DNA of 64,000 nt from Labia minor (lineage: Eukaryota > Arthropoda > Insecta > Dermaptera > Spongiphoridae), in contig OY720344.1 in the NCBI GenBank assembly GCA_963082975.1, positions 27,563,172 to 27,627,171 on the forward strand, read 5' to 3'. The position numbers and the translations under genes were made by a program. Below, in pieces: positions 1 through 10,803 of this stretch (positions are counted from its first letter, which is position 1; the number at the start of each line of letters is the position of its first letter). The notes under the pieces are model-generated. The model had not been told where the DNA came from, did no database searches, and saw only the letters and a program-made list of their open reading frames with translations.

Positions 1-780
1 TTATAAATCAAAAAAATATAAATTTCTTATATTCATGTATCTCCTTTAAGGCAAACCAGTGTGCCGCGTCACACCGGTTGCGGAGCACTGATATATATGA
101 CTAAATATAAATAATGAAAATTGTAACCAAATCCTGGGTGACGTAGAAGTGGAATCCAATGAAACTTAAACGTAGCAGATGACTCCAAAGCCAGTGAAAT
201 TCCCTCCCATATGGTGTGACTCGTTGTGGATGTGGGTCGCCTTTTATTTGTTGTCTTGTAGTGGATGGCGGATTCCCAATCCGTTTTTAATGTAGATGTG
301 TTTCTGTTTGAAACACGATTTTGTAGTTGAGTTGAAGAGAATGAAGAATGAAGAACTAGATTCATTGGAAATGAGTACTGCTACTGGAATAAGATTTGGA
401 TCTACGGGAAGTATGATAAATGGATTGATTGAAGGACTTGGTTAATTGTTTTAATTTAAAGAAAAATTGTTCCCCAGCCCCATGAGTAGTGGGTGGACCC
501 TCTCTATGACCCCGATAGAGATCAGGGAAGTAACCCTGCTCACGCAAGCCACGACTTTTCCTCGCCTTCCATTTAGGAAGAGTCGTGTCCCAAACCTTCA
601 AATCCCAAATCCAAACAATTCAATATTGAAATCCTTCACATATCCCCCTCCAATTCCAGCGTCAGATTGCAAGTTTTCTTCGAGTTTGCATTACCAAACC
701 TTTGGAGGCTGTTCAAAGCAGCAAGCCCGCAAAGGAAGAAAATATGAAGTATTAGAATAAACCACCTTCACTATTAATAT
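1..780. other. Higher-complexity block, possible exon or old element
   Basis: This stretch has clearly less A/T runs than the DNA after it and carries overlapping open frames on both strands. On the + strand a 49-codon ATG frame at about 295-444 ends with STATGIRFGSTGSMINGLIE followed by GLG and a stop. Its composition looks protein-like but I recognise no domain. The minus strand is open at 69-365 and 362-601, again without a recognisable motif. I see no convincing splice sites, terminal repeats or target duplication. It could be a host exon or UTR at the window edge, or an eroded transposon. I cannot choose. Confidence 0.2.
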
Positions 781-3456
781 AATAAAGGTTATTAATAGTA
801 TTTAGATCATTTTAAATTATTAAAATTTATAAAGAAAAAAAGAACCTTTGATGTGAGGGTTAATAATTTTATCAATCTTTCTAATCTGCTCAAACTAAAA
901 TTTGGTTAAAATAATTTTGAATAAATAATTATTATTTTAATCATAAATTAATCAAAATTCATTAAATTAAATTATCACAAGAAGAAGTTGAATAAAATGA
1001 TAATTATAATTAATGATTAAAAGCAATTATATTTTTTTAAAATATTTCATAGAAATAATTTTGAATTATTATTTATATTATGCATATGAAATTCATGAAA
1101 ACATAAATTAACTTCTGTGTATCTATTGATTATATACCATTATCTTTAAAATATATTAATAAATTCATTAAGTATAAATAATTGTAAAATTTTCCCAATG
1201 CATAATATATAATCTTTTATATATAATATAATTATCTTTTTTTAAGAACACCCCAGGAATATTATGGTGTGAAGGCGCCCTCCGATCTAATCTACCCATG
1301 AACCTCCCCCCCCCCAGCTTCTATTATCCTTTTGTTTTAACACTCGTGCATCTCGAAACTGCGCAAGCATTAATTTAAGACAAATATAATATATATACAT
1401 AGATATGATTAACTATATTATATTTAATATTCCAAATTCTAAGTTATAAATTCCTATTCGTATTTGGTGCACACACCAGTTAATGTTTTCTGTCACTTCT
1501 CACTTGATCATCTATCAAATCTGTTTAGGTATGAAAATTACAGTTATTTCCACTCTAATGGATGACTGATTTTCAATAGTGTGGTATACGCATCTATTAT
1601 TGATTCTAATCTGAAAGTCTGAAGGTTAAAATAGAAGAATATTGATATTGTTATTCAAGTAAATATTTATGCAGACAAAATCTGTAGAAATTGGATTTAA
1701 TTTTTTTGGTGCTTTTAAGTTTCTTAGGAAGAGACTGAATAGGGATTTGGATAATGATTTATAGTTACTGACTCATTAATGTGCGTCTTCCAGTCATTAA
1801 CTTCATTTCCAATTTAAATTTGACTGAAAATTTGATAAGTTAAGGATAAATAAATCCAAATCTAAATTTAAAAGGTTCATATGTGTAAATAATTTTTATA
1901 TAAAGTAAAAATAGGAATGTATTTACCTAAGTTAAATTATATATTTTCATAATTTATTTTTAAGTATTTGTACCATTGATATAAAATACATATTTTATAA
2001 AATTATGTAAAATTTCATAATTTAACAATACTGATTATTAAATTTTCATTTTGCATAATTTAATAATGAAATGTTCTACCCTAAAGAGACTAATTTAAAT
2101 AATTTTATTCTTAAAATATAAAACAAAATAAAAAACAAACAAACAAATTAAAAAGAAAAAAAAAACAAAACAAAACAAATTACATAAAGTTAATTAATTG
2201 ATCGGTGGTTGTCGTCTGTTTAAAATCGTTTTCAATTTCTTCACCTCGTGGCCAAGACGAGATGGGTGGGTTGTCTCATGTTAATCTTCTCTTGACATCC
2301 GTTTGTCGTGTCGCAAGCAATTAATATGCATCTTAATTATTTGTTAATTTACCAAAGTGTCACGCGCAAGACCCATTAATACAACAACTTTGGGTATATA
2401 TCCCATCTGAAAATGAAACATGTAGCTATAGACTGAGCTTTTGCGTGAGAATAATGCATTCTACTAGATTAACTTAGATATTGAGTGAAAGTAAGTGTCA
2501 TTAAAATACCATTATTAAAAGCTTTGGTTCGATAGATAAAATAATAGACTAATCACTAGCAAAAACAGGATTTGTCGGAAGAAACATGAAGAGAGAGAGA
2601 GAGAGAAAAAGAACATGAACGGTTATTTAGAAGAAATATTTTTGTAATAAAAATGAAATTCCTTTGATTTCTTTTTATTTATTTATTTATCTCGATTTGT
2701 TTCTATAATAACTTATCATGATAAGCGATAAGAATAGGCGATAATGAATGGGAAATCTAATAGAAGAATGAAACGCAATTATTGATTTTATGTCATTACA
2801 ATGAAAATGAAAGATTTACTTGTTGGAAGATAGATAGCTTCCGACAATTTTTATTAGATTAATCGCTACATAACAATTTCTTCAATGGTTTAATTTCCTC
2901 AATATGACTAATGTAAATTTTTATACATCAACATTAAAGTTAAGACATTTTAATTAAAATAGAGAATAAGACAGATTGAAACTCTTAGAATATACGGCAT
3001 ATATATATATATTCAAATTGCATATTATAATCTCTAAATCTTGGAGTGTATTACCATTATCCTTTTTGTTATTTTGCCTTTTTTATGTCCCACGTATTAA
3101 TATTATCAATTATTGAGTTTCCTGATTTATTTAAATCATATAATACTTAAATTATTTAGTTTAATGAATCACATTCAATTTCTCCTCAATTTTTCTTATC
3201 ACTTAACCTAATCATAGATTAATAATTGGTGATAATATCCTAATACATATTATTATGCATTTAAAACTTTTGGGTCTTGACAAAACATCATGGTATTAAT
3301 AGTATTTTATATATTTTGTTTTAAAATCTATATAATTATTTAATTAATTATAAATATTATTTAAAACAATTTATTATTTCTGACTGAATTTGGTGAAATT
3401 TGAACTCATAGTTGTGTGTGAGAACTAAATCACATGCTACGTTTGGAATTAATGTA
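781..3456. other. AT-rich intergenic or intronic DNA
   Basis: Nearly continuous A/T-rich sequence with short poly-A and poly-T runs, a CT/GA microsatellite near 2590-2605 and a (TA)n run near 3000. Two islands of higher complexity stand out, at about 1240-1370 and about 2195-2400. Neither shows a usable reading frame or terminal repeats. They could be conserved noncoding DNA, which only a cross-species alignment would show. Confidence 0.6.
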
Positions 3457-4290
3457 CGGGGTGGACCAAAAGTCCGGTAACATTTCAAATGGTTATAAAA
3501 AATACAAAAAGAGATATGAGAGAAAATATGTTTATTTATTATAAAAGTACAAAAATCAGGGTTTTATTTTTTAAAAATAACGTCGTCCAAATGTGCCCCT
3601 TGTTTAGTTTGGCATCCCTGTAACCTAGTGCGGAAATTTTCCATCACCCGCCCTACAAGTGTTTGGAGATATGTTCTGAATTTCCTCGCGTATATTTTCT
3701 TTTAATTCTTCAAAAAACTGAGGGTTGTTATTAAAAACTTTACTTTTGAGGTATCCCCAAAGGAAAAAGTCCATTGGTGACAAATCCGGGCTGTTGGGTG
3801 GCCAGTTGTTAATGTCACCTCTTTTGGATATGACTTTTTGCCCAAAAATTTCATAAACCGCTGCTATTGAGTCGTTGGAGGTGTGACATGTGGCCCCATC
3901 TTGTTGAAACCATGTTCGTTGATTAAAACCTTAGTAGTCCTGTAATCAGTGGCGTAACTAGGGGGGGGGGGTGCCCGGGCGCCAAATTTAGGGGGCGCAA
4001 AATTAGGGAAGCCAATTTGGAACAAAAGAAGAATTAATATTTAAAGTTAAACTGTATTTTGTGTAAGTCAATAAATATTATTTATACGCTTATTAAAATC
4101 ATATAAACCTGTTTCGTTATTCGTCATTAATATTCTTTTAAAAAAAATTAAATATATATATATATAAGAAAGGGGGCGCTAATTTCTCAGTTGCCCCCAG
4201 GCGCAAGAACCTCACGGTACGCCACTGCCTGTAATACTGGAGCAAAAAAGTTCTGTAGCATGGCAATTCACCTTTTCTTTCTCAACAAAA
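3457..4290 (-). mobile_element. Tc1/mariner-type transposon fragment, split by a hAT MITE
   Basis: The left end is a copy of the terminal inverted repeat seen at 52595-53442 (GTGGACCAAAAGTCCGGT, here at 3461-3478), next to a TA. Reading in on the minus strand gives a transposase C-terminal half: WFQQDGATCHTSNDS, the block around the second catalytic Asp, then NSPDLSPMDFFLWGYLKSK, the block with the third acidic residue. The motifs match arthropod Tc1/mariner-like transposases often annotated with a DUF4817 N-terminal domain. The N-terminal half and the second terminal repeat are absent, and homology fades near 4290. A 281-bp hAT-type element sits inside the coding region. The copy is dead: it is truncated and has several in-frame stops. 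Confidence 0.8.
3947..4227. mobile_element. hAT-type MITE, 281 bp
   Basis: The element starts CAGTGGCGTAACTAGG and ends with the reverse complement of its first bases (ACGCCACTG). It is flanked by a perfect 8-bp target duplication, CCTGTAAT, at 3939-3946 and 4228-4235. An 8-bp duplication and a CAGTG start are hallmarks of hAT transposons. There is no coding capacity, so it must have been moved by a transposase from elsewhere. A G-rich run follows the left terminus and the matching C-rich stretch precedes the right one. The intact duplication inside an already damaged mariner copy suggests a later insertion. Confidence 0.88.
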
Positions 4291-4998
4291 GATAGATATA
4301 TAAGAATAAATAGAACAAATTAATTAATTAATTATATATGTAAATTATATTATATTATATATATAAATTAATTATAATAATTCAATCACTTATATAATAA
4401 TCACTCTTTGCAGAAGAAATTTCGCCAAAAAATTGTTTTTAATGAAAATAGATTATTATTTAAAATTACATTTATTATATATTTTACTTGTATCCTTTCA
4501 CTTCTATTAGGAATTATATAAAAAAAAAGTACTGACCTATATAAAATATTGATTTTCATCAACTAATGGTATCTAGTAATGCAAAAGTCTAACTTTAATT
4601 AAACATAGATATGTTTTAAGTACATATATAACATAATATAGTATAGAAATCAATAATAATTTCGATGAAATTAACTATTACTAATTTTGATTATTTATTT
4701 GACAATGTGACGATAATAAATATAGGCATGCATATTCACTATTAGAAATTAAAAAAATCCATTAGAAGATTTAAAAACAGTAAAAAAAATTGAATAATAA
4801 ATCCTGGGATGTTCTTTTTCATGATTTAATTTAACTGATTATTTATTTGTTAATTATTTTTATTAATAATTAAGTCTATTATAAATTTAATAAATAAAAT
4901 TTCTAGTTACAAATTTTCTCTTAATATAGATTTTAGAAAATATAATAAATAAAATATAGATAATGTATAATAATAGCTATTTTCTATAATAAGTAATC

Positions 4999-5035
<37 letters not shown>

Positions 5036-5619
5036 TTCAAAAATTGTTTTTTTTTTAATATGTATGTGTTTTTTGTTAAACACCTGGTAACAAATTTATT
5101 GTTCGTTTAGTGGAATTTTGGGTTGCATATGTTTCAAATAACAGCTCTAACCATTTATATTTATAGGAAGTGTATCGTCACATGTTGAAAAGTATCCAAA
5201 CAAACCTTAATAGTTAACCAAATGGCAACTCAGACGTTCAGTATGAAAGCACCTAACTTAATTGAATTAATTTTTTTTTTTAATAACTTTGTGACGATAT
5301 ATAATTTAAAGGTAGATTTTGTCAAATACCTGTCAAAATTTCCTTAATCTGATTGAAATTCAGTTGACTTAAATGGAGAAGTTTTCTCTCAATTTAATCA
5401 AAACATCACATCAATCATATAAAAATGTGAAATACATATATCCATCAAAAACATATTAAAGTCGATTACAGTTTTTAACTGGAAAAAAAAAATTATACGT
5501 CTATTTTAGAGAAATTAGAGTTGAAAGTCACGGAATTGATTTTGATATTCATTTATTTCAGGTTTAGAAAAAAGCATATATTTCAACTAAATATAAGAGT
5601 TAATTCATGAAACAAATTA
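4291..5619. other. AT-rich DNA without recognisable genes
   Basis: A/T-rich sequence with an (ATA)n-like run near 4990-5035. I see no open frames of note, terminal repeats or RNA motifs. Confidence 0.6.
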
Positions 5620-5765
5620 AGATATTATCTATCTATCTCAGTGGCTCTACGGAACTTGAAAGTTCTTAGCCGCAACAACCACATTTCTCCAAGTGTCCCT
5701 ATCCTGAGCCACAACCATCCAACCACTACCCTCTCCTATCTTTCTCACGAATTGAGGTATACTAC
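5620..5765 (-). mobile_element. LINE 3' end relic (family 1)
   Basis: On the minus strand the sequence reads KIGEGSGWMVVAQDRDTWRN followed by VVVAAKNFQVP and a stop. The WMVVAQDRDTWRN-type block resembles the very C-terminal end of non-LTR retrotransposon reverse transcriptases, in which an AxDRxxWR motif is common. It is followed, 3' on the minus strand, by a GATAGATAGATA-like tail, a microsatellite tail known for some LINE clades. Only the last about 45 codons are present, as expected for 5'-truncated insertion. Related pieces lie at 17137-17200 and 43276-43432 in the same orientation. The clade is uncertain. Confidence 0.6.
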
Positions 5766-5824
5766 ATATATTATCCTGCTCCTCTAGGACTCTCCTGCAA
5801 TAAATACGTATAAAAAACGTCTGA

Positions 5825-6252
5825 TTGAAAAGAGGATCGATCGGTGTAGAGAGAGAGAGAGTCCTCGAGAAGATTTGGGATTCTACCTATTGTCCTTTCT
5901 ATAGAGTCAATTCATGTAAGGGGATATCTGGTAAAATTCAGGAGGCTTCTAAGCAGATTAAAACAGTTTATGAGTGCATATTGGCTAACTCCCGAATGAT
6001 CCTCTTTATATCTAATGACAACGTTCACCGAATAAATCCTAATCTTTCATGCACCCTGTGTGATCTTGATGAGAGAGAAACTCTCAGTCTTATCATGGTT
6101 AGCTGCACTATTTATGAACATCTTAGATCGCATTTCTTAGAGAGGCCAGTCAGGAGAGTGTCCTAATGGCTAAAGACATGAGGGTTGTCAGCAACATTCA
6201 CTCATTTATTGGGGGAGCCTTGAAACTAAGGTCTATCATTGTGAATGAGTGA
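5825..6252 (+). mobile_element. LINE ORF2 C-terminal relic (family 2)
   Basis: A 113-codon frame (5825-6166) contains LSCTLCDLDERETLSLIMVS followed by CTIYEHLRSHFL. The arrangement C76-x2-C79-x14-C94 matches the C-terminal zinc-knuckle-like block of Jockey/R1/I-type LINE proteins (CxLC...E-ET...C..Y...R). A frame change follows, and the next frame reads HSFIGGALKLRSIIVNE then a stop at about 6252, a plausible protein end. Nothing of the RT domain is present. It lies about 60 bp from an oppositely oriented, unrelated LINE end, so two LINE insertions meet here. Confidence 0.6.
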
Positions 6253-6420
6253 GTGCTGTATAAATTGTAAATCCTGTAAAGATTGTTGTCTAAATTTTCT
6301 ATGCCGAAGATCAGAACACCTTTGAAATGTGTGATGAGACTAAAGTGTATGTAATATTAAATCCACTCGACTATCTCGCAATTTGAATTGGATTAAATAA
6401 CATAATATATTATATTTAAA

Positions 6421-6962
6421 ATAAATTTAATTATTTATAAATTATAAATATTAAACCAGCGCATGTTTGGCTTTTTGTTGATGGCATCACGTCACGTGTT
6501 GGCGCGTGAGATTTGCAGTGTTAAAAAATTAATTCTGGTAATTTCAGCGAATCAATCAAGCTGAAATTCTATATATAGCAGTTTTATACAATTATTAATC
6601 ATGTGAAAAATTATCAAACATATATCTTTATTTTTACGGTCACTTTAGAGGAAAAAAAATCAAAACGTTGTAGGTAATGACCCTCTTCCGGTTGAGCTAC
6701 ATTTCTCAAAAGTTGATAGAAAACTATGAATTTTGAATAATGCTCATGTACCAAATTTCATCATTCTAGCTCAAACCATTTTTGCGTAATCTTGGTTACA
6801 TACATACACATACACACACACACACACACATACACACACACAGATATTTTTCTCAACCTTAGTGAAAATGATTCAGGAACCTTCAAAACGTATAAAAACA
6901 TCAAAATCTCAACATCGAAAATTTTCGTGATCGCAATACTATCTCTTACCAGATAGTCAAAA
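6421..6962 (+). repeat. Interspersed repeat family A, copy 1
   Basis: About 540 bp nearly identical to 55485-56044 in the same orientation. Shared landmarks are AAACCAGCGCATGTTTGGCT near the left, an E-box containing CACGTCACGTGTT, the phrase ACCAAATTTCATCATTCTAG, a (CA)n microsatellite at about 6803-6842, and a terminal hairpin ACTATCT(6938-6944)/AGATAGT(6951-6957) followed by A-rich DNA. There is no coding capacity. It could be a LINE 3' UTR, in which case the hairpin would bind the reverse transcriptase, or a non-autonomous Helitron/Helentron, whose copies also end in a hairpin. No target duplication was found. Confidence 0.75.
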
Positions 6963-9235
6963 ATAAAAAAATTTTATATATATATTATTACTTTAAATTA
7001 ATTAGATTTATCAATTGTTTGGATATAATCGATATTCTTTTTCTAAACTTTTCCATCATACGTTTTTTCATAAACATTTTTACTTTCATTTAAAGTATAA
7101 ATATTTATTTAAATAAATTTCCATATATAAATTTTATTTTATCTACTCTTAATTTCGAATTTTAGATTTTAATCAAAATGATTAATTTATGGATCGTAAC
7201 ACCAAAATAACATAATGTATTTTATGTAATGGCATTTAGCAATTTTATTAAATTTTCCTGTATGAAATCTCCAGGATCTTACAATAAGGTTTTCATTGTA
7301 AGTGAATTAATCTCAATAGATTTCTGAAATGTATATTTAAAAACAACTAACGACCGTTGAAATCTTGGAATGTTTCTTTTATATTTAAAAATTCAGGTCG
7401 CGATTGATTCACGCTAAAAATATATTAACACTAATTTGCATGATTGCAATGATAGTATTATTATTATTTTTATTATTATCAGATAAGAAATAAAAATTCT
7501 TATAAAATTAAAATAATTTATCAATATTTTAGATTTCTCTATTTTCGAATATTGTCAATGCATGAAAATAGTATGATTATCTTGCAGCAATTTATTATTT
7601 TTATAAAATATATCTAATCTTATTTATAAACTAAACATAAATAAAATTTAAAAATTATACTACTTAAAAAATATTTTATATTATTAAAATTCTAACACAC
7701 GAATAAATTAATATTTCCCTAAATTTTCCTATTTTTTTTTAATTTAATGTTTTATAGCTATCACTTTTCAATCATATTATAATATATATATATATATCAT
7801 AAAAGTATTATAATCGTCATTCAAAATGTATTTCCTTTGACGTTTTAAAAAAATAAAAATAAATTTATGAAAAGGGATTTGAGATATGGAAATCTAATCA
7901 AAATCTTTATCCTCTTGTAATGAAATCTACATTTTGATTTAATCAGTTAATTAGCTTTTTCCCCCAGGCTTAAAATTATACACCAACCTTGCTATTATAT
8001 ACTATCTACAAATCCAAATTCTATGTATACATTTTATTAAATCTAAATAAAATAAATAAGACCTTTATAATAGGGATATAAATATGAAATAAACATATGG
8101 TTAAATTGTTATTCATTTTAGATATATCTTTTGAAAATAATCAATATATAATTATAATAGTTGTAGTTAAAAGTTCTACCATATTTGTGATTTGATGGGA
8201 GGAATATGTAATTGAAACAATATGAATTCAAAAGAATGCAAACGATTATATTCATTCGATATACAGCGTATTAAGTTGGATACTGGATGAGTATTGCCTA
8301 ATTTGATAAGCGACGATATATGAGCCCGGAATCAATGGGTTTCTCATTTGCACCTCTCAACTTGTGATTAAATCCGTCTCTTGAGTATTGACAGGGACGA
8401 GGCCCTCTCTCGGTTAGCTAGGATATGACCCGCCACAATTCCCACCGGAAAACAAGGACACCGATGATTAGTATCAAATCAATTCACTAAAAAACAAAAA
8501 ATAAAATAAAATAAAATAAAATTAGACTGATTTAAATGGGTTTACGCCAAAAAAGTATCCACTTTTGGCCTAGATGAAAATCTTTTTTATGCATAAGTGA
8601 ATTTTGTTAATCAAATAAGCGTACATAAAAAATATAGATAATTGTTTATTATTATATTAAAACTTTTTGTCTATATAAATTAAAAAAGAATATAAAATAT
8701 TTTTTTGTAATAGTTACAAAAATTAAATTTTACTGTTTTGTTTATTTCTGTATTCATTAATTCAAGTTTAATATTTACCTATTATATAATGATTGGTATA
8801 TTATATATTAAAATTTGTTTTTATTCATATATTAATTATGATAATATTTATACTCTTTATGTGTTTACTCTATTTCAAGAATACTTTTTATACTTTTTAT
8901 TAAAATGTTGATATTGCAAATATTCATTAATGGAGCCTGGGAAGAACTTGGAAAACTGTTTATTCTTAATTTTAAGGACTTGAAAATTTCTCAAGGTGCC
9001 TTTAGGTAACCTGAAGATTAAGATTACTGCCAAATTTTTTTAAGTCTTGAAAAAATCGTTTTTTGTCGACATTTATTATTATACCAAGCGGAAAAATGCC
9101 CAAAATCTCCTTATTACTGGGAGACTTTGGACCTGTGAGTGGGGAGATCCTGGATATTCAAGTTATGATTAAGAAAATGTTTAACATTTAAAAGAATTTT
9201 AAAGAATGATTTAACTTATACTCTTTATAGTTAAC
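6963..9235. other. AT-rich DNA, no genes seen
   Basis: Mostly A/T-rich. A block of ordinary complexity at about 8265-8480 contains no open frame. At 9139-9156 a GGGGAGATCCTGGATAT motif faces a reverse-complement partner near 10835, described among the findings. No RNA gene or transposase was seen. Confidence 0.55.
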
Positions 9236-10555
9236 CAGTGGCGCAACCAGGTTTTGATCCTGGGGGGGGGGGGTTGACCAGCCACTCGACGGGGTTCCCC
9301 CCCCCCCCCCAAAGACAAATTTTCATTAAATTTTTTTTTTAATTTAAATATTTAAAAAAGTTTTGTAAATGAAACACTGATTTTACAAAATCCGGCAAAA
9401 AAATTTAATTTTGTATTTTATTTACTTTATTAGTTTTAGAAAGAAAATATTTTTTTCCAGCTATAAGTAGTCATGGAAATTTTGAAAAATTACCGACACT
9501 ACGTCTAAACGAAATGAGATATTTAGATGTTTTTTTTAGAATGATGGGCGGGGATTGGATTGTATTTGGACAAGATCAGACCATAAGTAAGGGTAGTTTA
9601 AAGTGGTGTCAAAACACATTTTATTGATTTTCTCAATAAATACCGATTTTTATGAGAATTATCAAACTATCGTATTAAATTTATAGGAAATCGAATTAAC
9701 TAAAAGTTTCATTATATTAATTTTTACCTAAACTAATAAAGTAGTTATTTATAAAAAACTACCAAAACTACTTTAAGATGTCGAAAGCTTTTCGTCCGCC
9801 CGTAGTGGCAGGATATTTTGAAAAAATTTAACTTAAGAAAATTTAAGAAAAAAATAAATTTTATGTGAGGGAACTGAAGCTCCCGAACCCCCCACCGCCT
9901 CTTCCCTGGCTACGTGAAAAAACAAAATTCGATTTTAATATATATAAACAAATAAAAAAATTTTACCTTTTCAGTTGTGAGATCAACTATTTCTTTATTG
10001 TCTTCTTCGCTATTCCTATTAACACAATCTGCTGTTTTTAAATGGAAAAGTATTTAAGAATTAATTCACTAATTTAAAAAAAATTAAAATTTTACTTTCT
10101 TATTTTGAAAAAAATCTGTAATTAGTCTTCACTTTATAATTTTTATGAATAAAAAATATTTAGAATTTGATTAATATTTTTATAATTTATATTTAAATAT
10201 AGTGAAATTGGAAAATTACCACAATCATCTAGTAATCTTATATTAAGTCTTTTGTTTTTTGATTTAAGAGAAATAATAAAATATTTTTTTTATTTCCTAT
10301 ATTAAATTCTTTACGAAACAATAAGCAATTTTTATTTTTGTTAAATTTTTTTTAAAATAAAATAAACTTTTTTTTTATATACTAAGTACATAAGTTATAC
10401 TTTAAGATTTTTTTCAAATGAAAAGAAGGATTATATTTTTTCTTTTCTATTTGTAATATAGTACATTATGTACTGTACATAATATACAGCAATTTGAATT
10501 TTTTTCTCTCCTGGGGAGGGTTAAAACCCTAAACACCCCCCTGGTTACGCCACTG
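9236..10555. mobile_element. hAT-type non-autonomous element, 1.3 kb
   Basis: Begins CAGTGGCGCAACCAGG and ends with its near-perfect reverse complement CCTGGTTACGCCACTG (one mismatch over 16). These ends match the 281-bp element at 3947-4227, so both belong to one family. The flanks share AGTTAAC on both sides, one base short of the 8-bp duplication expected for hAT. Both ends have a G or C homopolymer just inside the terminus. No transposase frame remains. A terminus-like stretch at about 9885-9915 (CCCTGGCTACGTGAA) suggests a second, older copy or internal duplication. Confidence 0.78.
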
Positions 10556-10579
10556 AGTTAACACTAGTTTGAACTAGAT

Positions 10580-10803
10580 CACTGGTCGGCAAAGTGCGGC
10601 TCCAGAACCGCATGTGGCTCTTTGGCTCCTTAATAAATTCCCTTTGGCGCGTTAATAAATATTTATAGTATGAAATTTAGTTTTATTTAGTGTATTACTT
10701 ATTTAGTGTAATAAACGTTTTCTAAACAAGCAGATTTGGCTCCCAATTTTTTTTTTAAATTGTAATGTTCATATTTGGCTCTTTGGCTAATTTGCCGACA
10801 ACT
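10580..10803. mobile_element. Degraded hAT-like MITE
   Basis: The left end CACTGGTCGGCAAAGTGCGG and the right end TTTGCCGACAACT share the inverted core GTCGGCAAA. Subterminal TGTGGCTCTTTGGCTCC on the left faces an inverted ATTTGGCTCTTTGGCTAA on the right. A GTCGGCAA start followed by 'gcggctc' and 'ccgcatgtggctctttg' is typical of hAT MITEs in many animals. I found no clean 8-bp duplication, so the exact ends are uncertain. Noncoding. Confidence 0.5.

Noticed and set aside
69-760. Three frames (69-365 -, 362-601 -, 467-760 +) as host genes
   Set aside because: No domain, no splice support and mutually overlapping on opposite strands. Kept only as an unassigned block.
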